Assembly (NCBI RefSeq): GCF_000720175.1 | Contig: NZ_JOIX01000010.1 | Coordinates: forward strand, 84,122-148,121 | Reading direction: 5' to 3' | DNA length: 64,000 nt | DNA from: Streptomyces sp. NRRL S-337 | GTDB lineage: Bacteria > Actinomycetota > Actinomycetes > Streptomycetales > Streptomycetaceae | In this document: positions 8,307 through 16,326 of the stretch, in pieces | Layout: each line of letters starts with the position of its first letter | Numbering within the stretch: position 1 is the stretch's first letter | Notes under the pieces: generated by a model | Told to the model about the DNA's origin: nothing | What the model saw: the letters and a program-made list of their open reading frames with translations, nothing else | The model's database searches: none | Program-made: the position numbers and the translations under genes

Positions 8307-8312
8307 AGGCTA
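8307..8312 (-). promoter_or_regulatory. Candidate -10 box for a leaderless GNAT transcript
   Basis: On the minus strand TAGCCT lies exactly seven bases before the ATG at 8299, placing the transcription start at or next to the A of the start codon. No ribosome-binding sequence is present between them. Confidence 0.45.
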
Positions 8313-8396
8313 GGGGGTGCGCCTCACCCTCGGGGCCGGACGGCAGAAATGCCCAGGAAGGCGATCCGGACCGGGGAACCGAAGCGAAGCCCGTAG

Positions 8397-8610
8397 CCGC
8401 CCGGGGGTGGACTGGGGCATTCCGGGTGATCGGTGGGCCGGGGTCTCGGGCCGGCCCGCAGCCGCCCGGCGGTGGCGGTGTTCCAGGAAGCCAGGACCAC
8501 GGTGGTCTCGGGTCGCCCGCTCCCGCCCAGCGGTAGCGGTCTTCCAGGAAGCCAGGACCACGGTGGTCTCGGGTCAGCCCGTTGCCGCCCAGTGGTAGCG
8601 GTGTTCCGGG
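8397..8610. repeat. 61-65-bp tandem repeats duplicating the 3' end of the response-regulator gene
   Basis: Four degenerate units start with CCGCCC at 8397, 8462, 8523 and 8585. The unit at 8585 is the true 3' coding end of the regulator (RYHWAATG-stop on the minus strand). The next copies encode RYRWAGAG-like and then more decayed versions. The shared core CCAGGAAGCCAGGACCACGG is identical in the middle two units. Copies decay with distance from the gene. Confidence 0.75.
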
Positions 8611-9266
8611 CGGCCGGTGTCGCCGTATTTGAGGGTCAGGATGATGTGGCCGCTGCGTTCGAGGTGTTTGAGGTAGCGCTGGGCGGTGGAGCGGCTGACG
8701 CCGGCGCGGGTGGCGACCTCGTGGGCGGACAGCGGTACCCGGGCCGCGTCCAGGACCCGGCGGATCAGCCCGACGGTGGCCGCGGAGTGGCCCTTGGGGA
8801 GTTCGGTGTGCGGGGATTCGGAGGTCCGGAAGGCGCCGAATATCCGGTCGACCTGTTCCTGGCCGGCCTCGCCGCGGCCGCTCACCCCCTCGACGGTGCG
8901 GCGCAGTGCGACATAGCCGTCGAGCTTGGCGCGCAGTCCGGAGAAGCCGAACGGTTTGACGAGGTACTGCAGCGCGCCGGACCGCATCGCGTCCTGGACG
9001 GTCGTCACGTCGCGGGCCGCGGTCACCATGATCACGTCGGTGCGGTGGCCGAGTTGCCGCAGCCGCCGGAGCAGCGACAGTCCGTTCTCGTCCGGCAGGT
9101 AGTGGTCGAGCAGCACCAGGTCGGCATGGGTGCGTTCGAGGGCGGCGAGTGCCTGGGCGGCGGTGTGGGCGCAGCCCGTGACCCGGAAGCCGGGTACTTG
9201 GGAGACGTAGGCGGCGTTGATCTCGGCGACGTGGAAGTCGTCGTCCACGACGAGGACGTCGATCAT
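8574..9266 (-). CDS. CitB/DcuR-family response regulator
   Basis: A 230-residue response regulator. The receiver domain (1-~120) has the acidic pocket Asp8-Asp9-Asp10, the phospho-acceptor Asp54 (LVLLDHYLPDENG), Thr82 and Lys104 (YLVKPF). The C-terminal domain carries a winged-HTH segment (SAHEVATRAGVSRSTAQRYLKHLERSG) as in regulators paired with CitA/DcuS kinases. GGAGG precedes the ATG at 9266. The cognate kinase gene lies ~100 bp upstream on the same strand. CitB-type pairs usually respond to citrate or C4-dicarboxylates; the effector here is unknown. The 3' end of the gene has been tandemly duplicated downstream. Confidence 0.9.
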   Translation of the reverse strand: MIDVLVVDDDFHVAEINAAYVSQVPGFRVTGCAHTAAQALAALERTHADLVLLDHYLPDENGLSLLRRLRQLGHRTDVIMVTAARDVTTVQDAMRSGALQYLVKPFGFSGLRAKLDGYVALRRTVEGVSGRGEAGQEQVDRIFGAFRTSESPHTELPKGHSAATVGLIRRVLDAARVPLSAHEVATRAGVSRSTAQRYLKHLERSGHIILTLKYGDTGRPEHRYHWAATG

Positions 9267-9288
9267 CGGGGGCCTCCGGTCGTCGGGA

Positions 9289-9388
9289 CCCTCCGGCGGT
9301 CATTCATCCTGACGCTCCGACGCTCATTCATCGTGACGCTCCGGCGGTCACCGTGTTCCTCCGGTGGTCATCGTGATTCTCCGATCGT
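9289..9388. repeat. ~20-24-bp tandem repeats at the kinase/regulator junction
   Basis: Units beginning CATTCATCCTGACGCTCCGA at 9301 and 9325 (24 bp) continue as shorter variants at 9349 and 9369. They span the gap between the kinase stop and the regulator start, and the kinase stop codon lies inside the array. Confidence 0.6.
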
Positions 9389-11044
9389 CGTGGTGGGCGG
9401 CGACGTGGTGGGGCGTTCTTCCTGGAGGGCTTCGGGCAGGACGACGGTGAAGACCGCGCCGCCGCCTGCGCGGGCGGTGACGCGGGCCATTCCGCCGTAG
9501 CGTTCGGCGAGCCGGCGCACCAGGGCGAGGCCGATGCCGCGGCCGCGCTGGAAGGTGACCGGGGTCCCGGCCGGCCGTACGGTGGCCGGCGGGCGGGGTG
9601 TCTTGGTGGACCATCCCTCGGCGAAGATCTGCTCGCGCAGGGCGGGCGGCACTCCGGGGCCGGTGTCGGAGACCCGCAGGACGACGGTGCGGTGCTCGGC
9701 GCGCAACTCGACCTCGACGAACGGTTGTCGGCGGTGGCGTTCGGCGGTGGCGTCGAGTGCGTTGTCGATCAGGTTGCCGAGGACGGTCACCAGGTCGCGC
9801 GGGTCGACCACGGCGTGCGGCAGCAGTGTGGCGTCGGAGATCCGCAGGGACACCCCGCGTTCGGCGGCGATGGCGGCCTTGCCGACGAGCAGTGCGGACA
9901 GCAGTGGGTCGTGCACCCGCTCGGCGATCTGTTCCGCGGAGGCCCGGTGGGCGCTGGCCACTTCGGTGACGAATTCGACGGCCTTGTCGTAGCGGCCGAG
10001 TTCGAGCAGGCCGCGTACCGTGTGCAGCTGGTTGGCGTGTTCGTGGTCCTGGGCGCGGAGGGCGTCCAACAGGCCCTGGGTGCCGTCGAGTTCGCGGCCG
10101 AGCAGTTCGAGTTCGGTGCGGTCCCGGAGGGTGACCACGGCTCCGCCGTCCCGGGTGGGTACGCGGTTGGCGACCAGCACCCGGCCGCCGCAGACGGCCA
10201 GCAGGTCCGTGCCCGCCACCCGTCCGGCGAGCACTTCCGTGGTCCGGCCCGGTGGCAGGACCTCCTCCAGGGGCCGTCCGGCGGCCCCGGCGTCGAGTCC
10301 GAGCAGGCGTCCGGCCTCGTCGTTGACCAGCCGGATCCGGCCGTGCCGGTCGAAGGCGACCACGCCCTCGCGGATACCGTGCAGCATCGCCTCGCGTTCG
10401 TCGAGCAGTGCGGAGATGTCGGTGAACGCGACCCCGTGCGTGCGGCGGCGGAGCCGGCGGGCGAGGGCGACCGCGGCCAGGACGCCGACGGCGAGCGCGG
10501 CGGCCGCGTAGCGCAGTACGCCGGGGAGGGTGCCGATCAGGCGGCTGTGGACGCTGTCGTAGGCGATGCCGACGGAGACGGCGCCGACGATGCGGCCGCG
10601 GGGGTCGCGCAGCGGGACCTTGGCGCGGGCCGAGCGTCCGAGGGTGCCGGTGTCGATCTGGCGCACCTCGCGTCCGGCGAGGGTGCGGCTGGGGTCGGTG
10701 GAGACGTGCCGGCCTATTTCGGCGGGGTTGGTGTGTGACCAGCGCACTCCGTGGGTGTCCATGACGACGACGTACAGGGCGCCGGTCGCCCGGCGGATCC
10801 GTTCCGCGGCGGTCTGCACCGGCCCGTGCCGGTCGGGCGGGGTGGTGGTGATTTCGCGGGGGAGGTCGGGGTCGGTGGCGGTGGTCTGGGCGATGGACTG
10901 GGCCCGGCGCATCGCCTGGTCGTCGAGTTCGGAGCTGAGCGGGGCGAGGAACAGGCTGGTGGCGAGCACCATCACGCCGGTGGTGAGGGTGAGTTGGGCG
11001 GTCAGCACCTGGGCGAAGACGCGCCGGGGCCAGTGGATCCGCAT
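9368..11044 (-). CDS. CitA/DcuS-type sensor histidine kinase
   Basis: A 558-residue membrane sensor kinase. A first transmembrane helix (~12-34, LTAQLTLTTGVMVLATSLFL), a periplasmic PASp sensor (~35-170) containing the YVVVMDTHGVRWSHTNP region typical of CitA/DcuS, a second helix (YAAAALAVGVLAAVALA), a cytoplasmic PAS domain (~210-310), a SpoOB-type phospho-acceptor helix with QDHEHANQLHTVRGLLELG, and a C-terminal HATPase with NLIDNALDA and DTGPGVP/GRGIGLALV boxes. GAGGAG precedes the ATG. It is transcribed away from an ABC importer across a ~225-bp divergent region, so the importer is a plausible target. Ligand unknown. Confidence 0.9.
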   Translation of the reverse strand: MRIHWPRRVFAQVLTAQLTLTTGVMVLATSLFLAPLSSELDDQAMRRAQSIAQTTATDPDLPREITTTPPDRHGPVQTAAERIRRATGALYVVVMDTHGVRWSHTNPAEIGRHVSTDPSRTLAGREVRQIDTGTLGRSARAKVPLRDPRGRIVGAVSVGIAYDSVHSRLIGTLPGVLRYAAAALAVGVLAAVALARRLRRRTHGVAFTDISALLDEREAMLHGIREGVVAFDRHGRIRLVNDEAGRLLGLDAGAAGRPLEEVLPPGRTTEVLAGRVAGTDLLAVCGGRVLVANRVPTRDGGAVVTLRDRTELELLGRELDGTQGLLDALRAQDHEHANQLHTVRGLLELGRYDKAVEFVTEVASAHRASAEQIAERVHDPLLSALLVGKAAIAAERGVSLRISDATLLPHAVVDPRDLVTVLGNLIDNALDATAERHRRQPFVEVELRAEHRTVVLRVSDTGPGVPPALREQIFAEGWSTKTPRPPATVRPAGTPVTFQRGRGIGLALVRRLAERYGGMARVTARAGGGAVFTVVLPEALQEERPTTSPPTTTIGESR

Positions 11045-11270
11045 GCTCTCCTCGTCCTTGAGCCCCTGCCGCGTGCGCGCGGAACCGACACATTCTCTTT
11101 ACGGGGTGATGCCCGCAACGGTATGCCGTGCGTGAGCATCCGCGCACCCCCTGGTGATGTTGTTGTTGTTCTAGCGTGAGCAAAACGAGCACAACAGGGT
11201 TTGCGCGCAGAAAGGCGGGTTGTGGCCAGAAGCGTGTCGGTGTGCCGGATCACACCTAGCGTCCCGGGCC

Positions 11271-12086
11271 ATGAACAGCCACCTGAGCCCCGCCATCGAA
11301 CTACGGGGCACCAGCAAGACGTTCCGGACCCCGTCGGGCGGTCTGCACACCGCCGTACGGGATCTGGACCTGGTCGTCGGGCGCGGTGAGTTCGTCGCCG
11401 TGGTCGGCCCCACGGGATGCGGGAAGTCCACCACGCTCACCCTGATCAGCGGGCTGGAGGAGCCCACCCGGGGTGAGGTGCTGGTGGACGGGGAGCCGGT
11501 CCGCGGCATCGGCGACACGGTCGGTTTCGTGTTCCAGCAGGATGCGGTGTTCCCGTGGCGCACCGTGCTGTCGAACGTGATGGCCGGGCCGCGTTTCCGC
11601 GGGGTGCCGAAGGCGGAGGCCAGACAGCGGGCGCGGGAGTGGCTGGCCCGGGTCGGGCTGGCGGCCTTCGAGGACCGCTATCCGCATCAGCTCTCCGGTG
11701 GCCAGCGCAAGCGGGTCGCGCTGGCCGCGACGTTCGTCAACGATCCGGGGATCCTGCTGATGGACGAGCCGTTCTCGGCGCTCGATGTACAGACCCGGGC
11801 GCTGATGTCGGACGAGCTGCTGGAGCTGTGGTCGGGCACCGGTGCCTCCGTCGTGTTCGTCACGCACGACCTGGAGGAGTCGATCGCGCTCGCCGACAAG
11901 GTGGTGGTGATGACGGCCGGACCGGCGACCGTCAAGGAGGTCTTCGAGATCGATCTGCCGCGGCCCCGGCGGGTCGAGTCGGTGCGGCTGGAGCCGCGGT
12001 TCATCGAGATCTACCGGGAGATCTGGTCCTCGCTCGGCGAAGAGGTCCGCATCACCCGCGAGAGGGGTGCCGCCGATGCCGCCTGA
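11271..12086 (+). CDS. ABC transporter ATPase, nitrate/sulfonate/taurine type
   Basis: A 271-residue ATP-binding subunit. Walker A is GPTGCGKST (46-54), the Q-loop Gln89/90 (FVFQQD), signature LSGGQ (141-145), Walker B ILLMDEP (161-167) and the switch His199. It most resembles SsuB/TauB/ThiZ-like ATPases. I start it at ATG 11271 because the upstream in-frame extension is unrelated to the family. A TAGCGT box lies eight bases before this ATG, and a second one (11172-11177) further up. First gene of a three-gene importer operon, overlapping the permease gene by 11 bp. Confidence 0.9.
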   Translation: MNSHLSPAIELRGTSKTFRTPSGGLHTAVRDLDLVVGRGEFVAVVGPTGCGKSTTLTLISGLEEPTRGEVLVDGEPVRGIGDTVGFVFQQDAVFPWRTVLSNVMAGPRFRGVPKAEARQRAREWLARVGLAAFEDRYPHQLSGGQRKRVALAATFVNDPGILLMDEPFSALDVQTRALMSDELLELWSGTGASVVFVTHDLEESIALADKVVVMTAGPATVKEVFEIDLPRPRRVESVRLEPRFIEIYREIWSSLGEEVRITRERGAADAA

Positions 12087-12951
12087 GACCGTCCACGCGC
12101 CCGTCGCGGTGGTCAAGTCCGGTGCCCGTGCGGACCGTTCGCGGGAGCGGGCGCGGGCCGCGCGCCGGCGCCGGCTGCTGGTGTTCGGCGCCCGGGTGCT
12201 GCTGCTCGTCGGTCTGCTCGGGCTGTGGGAGGGGCTGGCCCGGGCCGAGGTCATCGATCCGTTCAACTTCTCGATGCCGTCGAGGATCTGGGACCAGATG
12301 AGCCAGTGGGCGCTGAACGGCACCCCGCAGGGCCCGTTGTGGGAGCAGATCTGGTGCACGCTCTACGAGGCGCTGCTCGGCTGGGTCATCGGTGTGCTCG
12401 CCGGGGTGGTGCTGGGCATCGCGCTGGGCCGGGTGCGTTTCCTGGCCGATGTGCTCGGCCCGTACATCAAGGTGCTCAATGCGCTGCCGCGGATCGTGCT
12501 GGCGCCGATCTTCCTGATCGGGTTCGGTCTGGGCCCGGCGTCCAAGGTGGCGTCCGCCGTGGTCCTGGTGTTCTTCCCGGTGTTCTTCAACGCGTTCCAG
12601 GGCGCCCGGGAGGTGGACCGCAATCTGGTGGCCAACTCCCGGATCCTGGGGGCGAGCAACCGTCAGGTGACCCTGCAGGTGGTGATCCCGTCGGCCACCT
12701 CGTGGATCTTCACGAGTCTGCATGTCAGCTTCGGTTTCGCGCTGATCGGCGCGATCGTCGGCGAGTACCTCGGCGCGACCAAGGGCCTCGGCCTGCTGGT
12801 CTCGGCGTCCCAGGGCACGTTCAACGCGGCCGGTGTGTATGCCGCCATGGTGATCCTCGCCCTGGTCGCCCTGGTCGCCGAGGGGCTGCTGGCGTTCCTG
12901 GAGAAGCGGCTGTTCCGCTGGAAGCCGGCCGACTCCTCGGACGGCCGCTGA
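12076..12951 (+). CDS. ABC transporter permease, SsuC/TauC type
   Basis: A 291-residue inner-membrane permease with a charged cytoplasmic N-terminus (RSRERARAARRRR), then about six hydrophobic helices, and the binding-protein-dependent transport loop (SNRQVTLQVVIPSA) that contacts the ATPase. The ATG at 12076 has GAGAGGGG eight bases upstream; the in-frame GTG at 12067 is too close to that site. It is coupled to the ATPase gene by an 11-bp overlap and followed by the binding-protein gene, the usual order for this transporter class. Confidence 0.9.
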   Translation: MPPETVHAPVAVVKSGARADRSRERARAARRRRLLVFGARVLLLVGLLGLWEGLARAEVIDPFNFSMPSRIWDQMSQWALNGTPQGPLWEQIWCTLYEALLGWVIGVLAGVVLGIALGRVRFLADVLGPYIKVLNALPRIVLAPIFLIGFGLGPASKVASAVVLVFFPVFFNAFQGAREVDRNLVANSRILGASNRQVTLQVVIPSATSWIFTSLHVSFGFALIGAIVGEYLGATKGLGLLVSASQGTFNAAGVYAAMVILALVALVAEGLLAFLEKRLFRWKPADSSDGR

Positions 12952-13003
12952 CCGGCCGCGCTCCTTTTCCCGTCAACCCACTGATGAATTCAAGGATTTG
13001 ATC

Positions 13004-14044
13004 ATGCGTACGTCCGTCAAGCTGACCGCCGCGGCGGCCTCCGCCCTGCTCGCCCTCACCACCCTCACGGCCTGTGGTCACAACGGATCCCAGGACGCCG
13101 CGGCCGGCGGCGACAACGGCAAGATCAAGATCATGGTGGGCGGTCTCGACAAGGTCATCTACCTGCCGGCCAGACTCACCCAGCAGCTGGGCTACTTCGA
13201 GGACGAGGGCGTGCACGTCACGCTGCTCACCGAACCGGCCGGTGTGCAGGCCACCACCTCGCTCCTCTCCGGTGACGTCCAGGGCGTCGTCGGCTTCTAC
13301 GACCACACCCTCGACCTGCAGGTGAAGGGCAAGCAGGTGGAGTCGGTGGTGCAGTTCGCGCACGCCCCCGGCGAGGTGGAGGTGGTCTCCACCAAGGCCG
13401 CCGCGGGCCTCACCTCGGCCAAGGACTTCAAGGGCAAGAAGCTCGGCGTCACCGGGCTCGGCTCGTCCACCGACTTCCTGACCAAGTACCTCGCGGTGAA
13501 GAACGGGGTGCGGACCAGCGAGTTCACCCCGGTGGCGGTCGGCGCCGGGCAGACCTTCCTCTCGGCGATGAAGCAGGGGTCGATCGACGGCGGGATGACC
13601 ACCGACCCGACCGTCGCGCAGGTCCTCGACAAGAACCTGGGCAAGGTGCTCATCGACATGCGCACGCCGGAGGGGTCGAAGGAGGCGCTCGGCGGCCCGT
13701 ACCCGTCGTCCAGCCTCTACATGAACACCGACTGGGTGAACAGCCACAAGGACACCGTGCGCAAGCTCGCCAAGGCCTTCGTGAAGACCCTGAAGTGGAT
13801 GTCCACGCACACGCCCGAGCAGATCGCCGACAAGATGCCGGCCGACTACGCGCAGGGCGGCAAGGAGCTCTATGTGCAGGCGATCAAGGACACCCTGCCG
13901 ATGTTCACCAAGGACGGCGTGATGCCTGCCGACGGCCCGGCGACCGTGGAGCGGGTGCTGAAGTCCTTCAACCCGAACCTCAAGAACGCGTCGGTGGACC
14001 TGAAGAAGACCTACACCACCGAGTTCGTCAAGAACGGCGGCTGA
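13004..14044 (+). CDS. ABC transporter substrate-binding lipoprotein (NMT1/SsuA-like)
   Basis: A 346-residue extracytoplasmic binding protein anchored as a lipoprotein. The signal peptide is MRTSVKLTAAAASALLALTT and the lipobox is TLTAC with Cys24. The mature part matches the NMT1/SsuA fold (LPARLTQQLGYFEDEGVHV, GSSTDFLTKYL, GSIDGGMTTDP). AAGGA is seven bases before the ATG at 13004, deciding it over the TTG at 12998. The family binds sulfonates, nitrate, taurine, thiamine precursors or aromatic acids; no residue pattern lets me choose. Divergence from a CitAB-like pair suggests an organic acid as an alternative. Confidence 0.88.
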   Translation: MRTSVKLTAAAASALLALTTLTACGHNGSQDAAAGGDNGKIKIMVGGLDKVIYLPARLTQQLGYFEDEGVHVTLLTEPAGVQATTSLLSGDVQGVVGFYDHTLDLQVKGKQVESVVQFAHAPGEVEVVSTKAAAGLTSAKDFKGKKLGVTGLGSSTDFLTKYLAVKNGVRTSEFTPVAVGAGQTFLSAMKQGSIDGGMTTDPTVAQVLDKNLGKVLIDMRTPEGSKEALGGPYPSSSLYMNTDWVNSHKDTVRKLAKAFVKTLKWMSTHTPEQIADKMPADYAQGGKELYVQAIKDTLPMFTKDGVMPADGPATVERVLKSFNPNLKNASVDLKKTYTTEFVKNGG

Positions 14045-14074
14045 CCGGCGGACGGGGCGCGGCCCGGGCGGGAC

Positions 14075-15163
14075 TCAGACGAAGTTGATCTCCGCCCGGG
14101 CCAGCAGCGGATCCTCGACCAGCTGCCACAGCGGTACGGCGTAGTTGCCGAGGCCGTAGCGGCCGCCGAAGTGCAGGCCGAGCACCCGGTGGTCGGTGAG
14201 GTCGATGACGGGGGAGCCGCTGTTGCCGCCCAGCGTCGAGCAGTCGTGCCGGATGACGTTCCGGTCCGGTACCAGCCCCGTGGTGGTGCCGGGCTGCAGC
14301 CGTTTGACGTTGTAGATGTCCATGAAGATCCGGCGCATCGACTCGGGTTCGTTGCGCCGGCCGTCGTACGCCGGGTAGCCCACGCAGTACACCGGGTGGC
14401 CGGGCAGGTCGGCCGGGGCGTCCGCGGCCACCGCCAGGGGAGGGGGCAGCGCGCTGCCGCCGGGCGGCGGGGCGACCCGCAGCAGGGCCAGGTCGACGTC
14501 CTCGTGGACGCCCACCACCTCGACGACGTCGAACGAGGGGCTCGCCGCGCCGGGTGCCGGGCAACCGCCGGCGCGTACCGGGTCGATGTACTCCTCGCCG
14601 GTGTCGACGTTGGCGCTGATGCCCTGCTGGAAGGTCCAGCCGCGGCCGTCGCCGCGGGCGAACTCCAGCGCCACATGACGATTCGTCAGCACGGTGTCCG
14701 GGCCGACCAGGAACGCGGTCCCCAGCCAGTCCAGGCTGATGTGGCCGGACAGTTCGACCCGGCCGATGCGCGCGAACGACTCCCGGATCGCCGCCCGGTG
14801 CCCGTCGAGCACCGACCAGTCGCCCTGCTGCGGCGCGAAGTCGTGGTTCTGGACGAGGATCGCCGGCCGGCCCTCCAGCAGGACGATCGCCTCCATGCCG
14901 AACGACTCGTCGTCGCTGATCTCGTCGGTGCGCCCCTCGGCGAGCTTCTCCAGGCCGATCGCGCCCGCGGTCAGCACCCGGGCCCGCTCCGCCTGCGCGA
15001 ACTGCGCGATCTGGCCGGCCGGTTGGTCCTCCGCCGGCAGTTCCTCCAGGGATTCCGGGATCTCGGACGACAGTCCGTCCCGCACCCGTGCCGCGACCTC
15101 GTGCAGATTCGAGAAGACCTGCTCCGGGCCGGCCGCGACCGGTGATCTGTTCCGCCTTGGCAT
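14075..15163 (-). CDS. Trypsin-like serine protease (V8-type)
   Basis: A 362-residue chymotrypsin-fold protease without a signal peptide, so probably cytosolic. The triad reads His163 (TNRHVAL), Asp224 (EDVDLALLRV) and Ser315 (GGNSGSPV). About 130 residues precede the protease fold and are helical and acidic (SLEELPAEDQ, KLAEGRTDEISDDES), perhaps an adaptor or autoinhibitory segment. GGAGG precedes the ATG. Last gene of the six-gene minus-strand operon with a second protease, a STAND NTPase, a P-loop protein, a hydrolase and a nuclease, so it is likely an effector or processing protease. Convergent with the ABC binding-protein gene, with a 30-bp gap. Confidence 0.85.
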   Translation of the reverse strand: MPRRNRSPVAAGPEQVFSNLHEVAARVRDGLSSEIPESLEELPAEDQPAGQIAQFAQAERARVLTAGAIGLEKLAEGRTDEISDDESFGMEAIVLLEGRPAILVQNHDFAPQQGDWSVLDGHRAAIRESFARIGRVELSGHISLDWLGTAFLVGPDTVLTNRHVALEFARGDGRGWTFQQGISANVDTGEEYIDPVRAGGCPAPGAASPSFDVVEVVGVHEDVDLALLRVAPPPGGSALPPPLAVAADAPADLPGHPVYCVGYPAYDGRRNEPESMRRIFMDIYNVKRLQPGTTTGLVPDRNVIRHDCSTLGGNSGSPVIDLTDHRVLGLHFGGRYGLGNYAVPLWQLVEDPLLARAEINFV

Positions 15164-15195
15164 CTCGCCCTCCTCGATGGCGCCGTCGCCTCGCG

Positions 15196-16326
15196 CTACG
15201 GCGCCGCTTGTGCCGCCTGGATCTCGGCATGGATGCCGGGACTGGTGGTTTCCAGATGGCGCAGCACGCTGCGCATCTGGGTGCCGACGTTGACGAACGC
15301 CGTGGTCCGGCCCTGGAACAGCACGTTCTCCACGCGCCGGGTGCCCCGGTGGAGCGCCACCACCTTCCAGTCGTCCGTGAGGACCGGCGAGCCCGAGGAG
15401 CCGCCGCGGGTGTCGGTGAAGTAGCGCACGTCGTTCTCGTCCGCCTCGTAGACGAGGTTGTTGCGCAGTGCGACCCGCTTCGGCAGGCCGCCGGGGTGCT
15501 GGATGATGTTGACCGCCACGTAGTCGCCGCGGCCGACCGTCAGCGGCCGGTCCGCCAGTCGCAGCACCGGCCGGGCCGGCGCCTCGGCGAGCCGCAGCAG
15601 CGCGTAGTCCAACGCGGCGTCCGCCGCGACGAGTTCGGCGACCGCGGCCTCCTCGGTCTCGATGTCGTCGGTGTCGTAGTCGAACCGGGCACGGGTGTGC
15701 CGGGCCTGCAGGTGCAGGTCCTCCGGGTCGGCCACCGGCCGTCCCGCGCCGGTCCCGGCCCGGGCGTTGACCACGTGGTGATTGGTGATGAGCAGGTCGG
15801 GGGCGATCAGCCAGCCGGTGCCGGAGTGCGGGAAGCCGTTCGGCTGCAGCGGCGAACCCCCTTGGTACGGCGGGACCTTCAGGCGCGCCACCGCCCCGCC
15901 GGCCAGTTCCCCACCGCGCAGGAACCCGATCGGCACGGTGTCGTCCCGGTGGACGATCTCCTCCTTGATCTCCCCGGGGGCGGGCATCGTCGCCAGGACG
16001 TCCGGCTCGCCGCCCGCCTGCCGCGCCACGTCGTCCAGGGCCCGCTGGAAGACGGTGAGCGGCTCGGCCTCGGTGGTCTCGGCGACGGCGTTGCGCAGCC
16101 AGATCTCCAGCGGCACCGAGCCGTCGACCAGCCGCTCCACCCGGTTCATCTGGCTGAGGTCGGAGTGCACCTGGCGGCCCGGCGCGGGGTGCAGCGGCAG
16201 CGTGCCGCGGTAGCGGGGCATGATCCCGTCCATCAGCAGCGGCCGCACCGACGGGTCGGCGAGCCCGGTCTCCACCGCGGCGTCGAGCACCGCCCGGATC
16301 TCGTCCGGCGAGAGGTAGCCGTTCAC
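15196..16326 (-). CDS. Trypsin-like serine protease with N-terminal helical domain
   Basis: A 376-residue protein. Residues 1-~105 form a helical domain (SPDEIRAVLDAAVETGL...VPLEIWLRNAVAETTEAEPL) that resembles the small adaptor-type domains fused to proteases, caspases and STAND NTPases in bacterial conflict systems; I cannot assign it to a named family with certainty. The protease part has His184 (TNHHVV), Asp240 (ALDYALLRL) and Ser311 (GGSSGSPV). No signal peptide. The GTG start at 16326 overlaps the STAND gene's stop (GTGA), giving translational coupling. The N-terminal domain could tether the protease to the STAND protein. Confidence 0.85.
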   Translation of the reverse strand: MNGYLSPDEIRAVLDAAVETGLADPSVRPLLMDGIMPRYRGTLPLHPAPGRQVHSDLSQMNRVERLVDGSVPLEIWLRNAVAETTEAEPLTVFQRALDDVARQAGGEPDVLATMPAPGEIKEEIVHRDDTVPIGFLRGGELAGGAVARLKVPPYQGGSPLQPNGFPHSGTGWLIAPDLLITNHHVVNARAGTGAGRPVADPEDLHLQARHTRARFDYDTDDIETEEAAVAELVAADAALDYALLRLAEAPARPVLRLADRPLTVGRGDYVAVNIIQHPGGLPKRVALRNNLVYEADENDVRYFTDTRGGSSGSPVLTDDWKVVALHRGTRRVENVLFQGRTTAFVNVGTQMRSVLRHLETTSPGIHAEIQAAQAAP

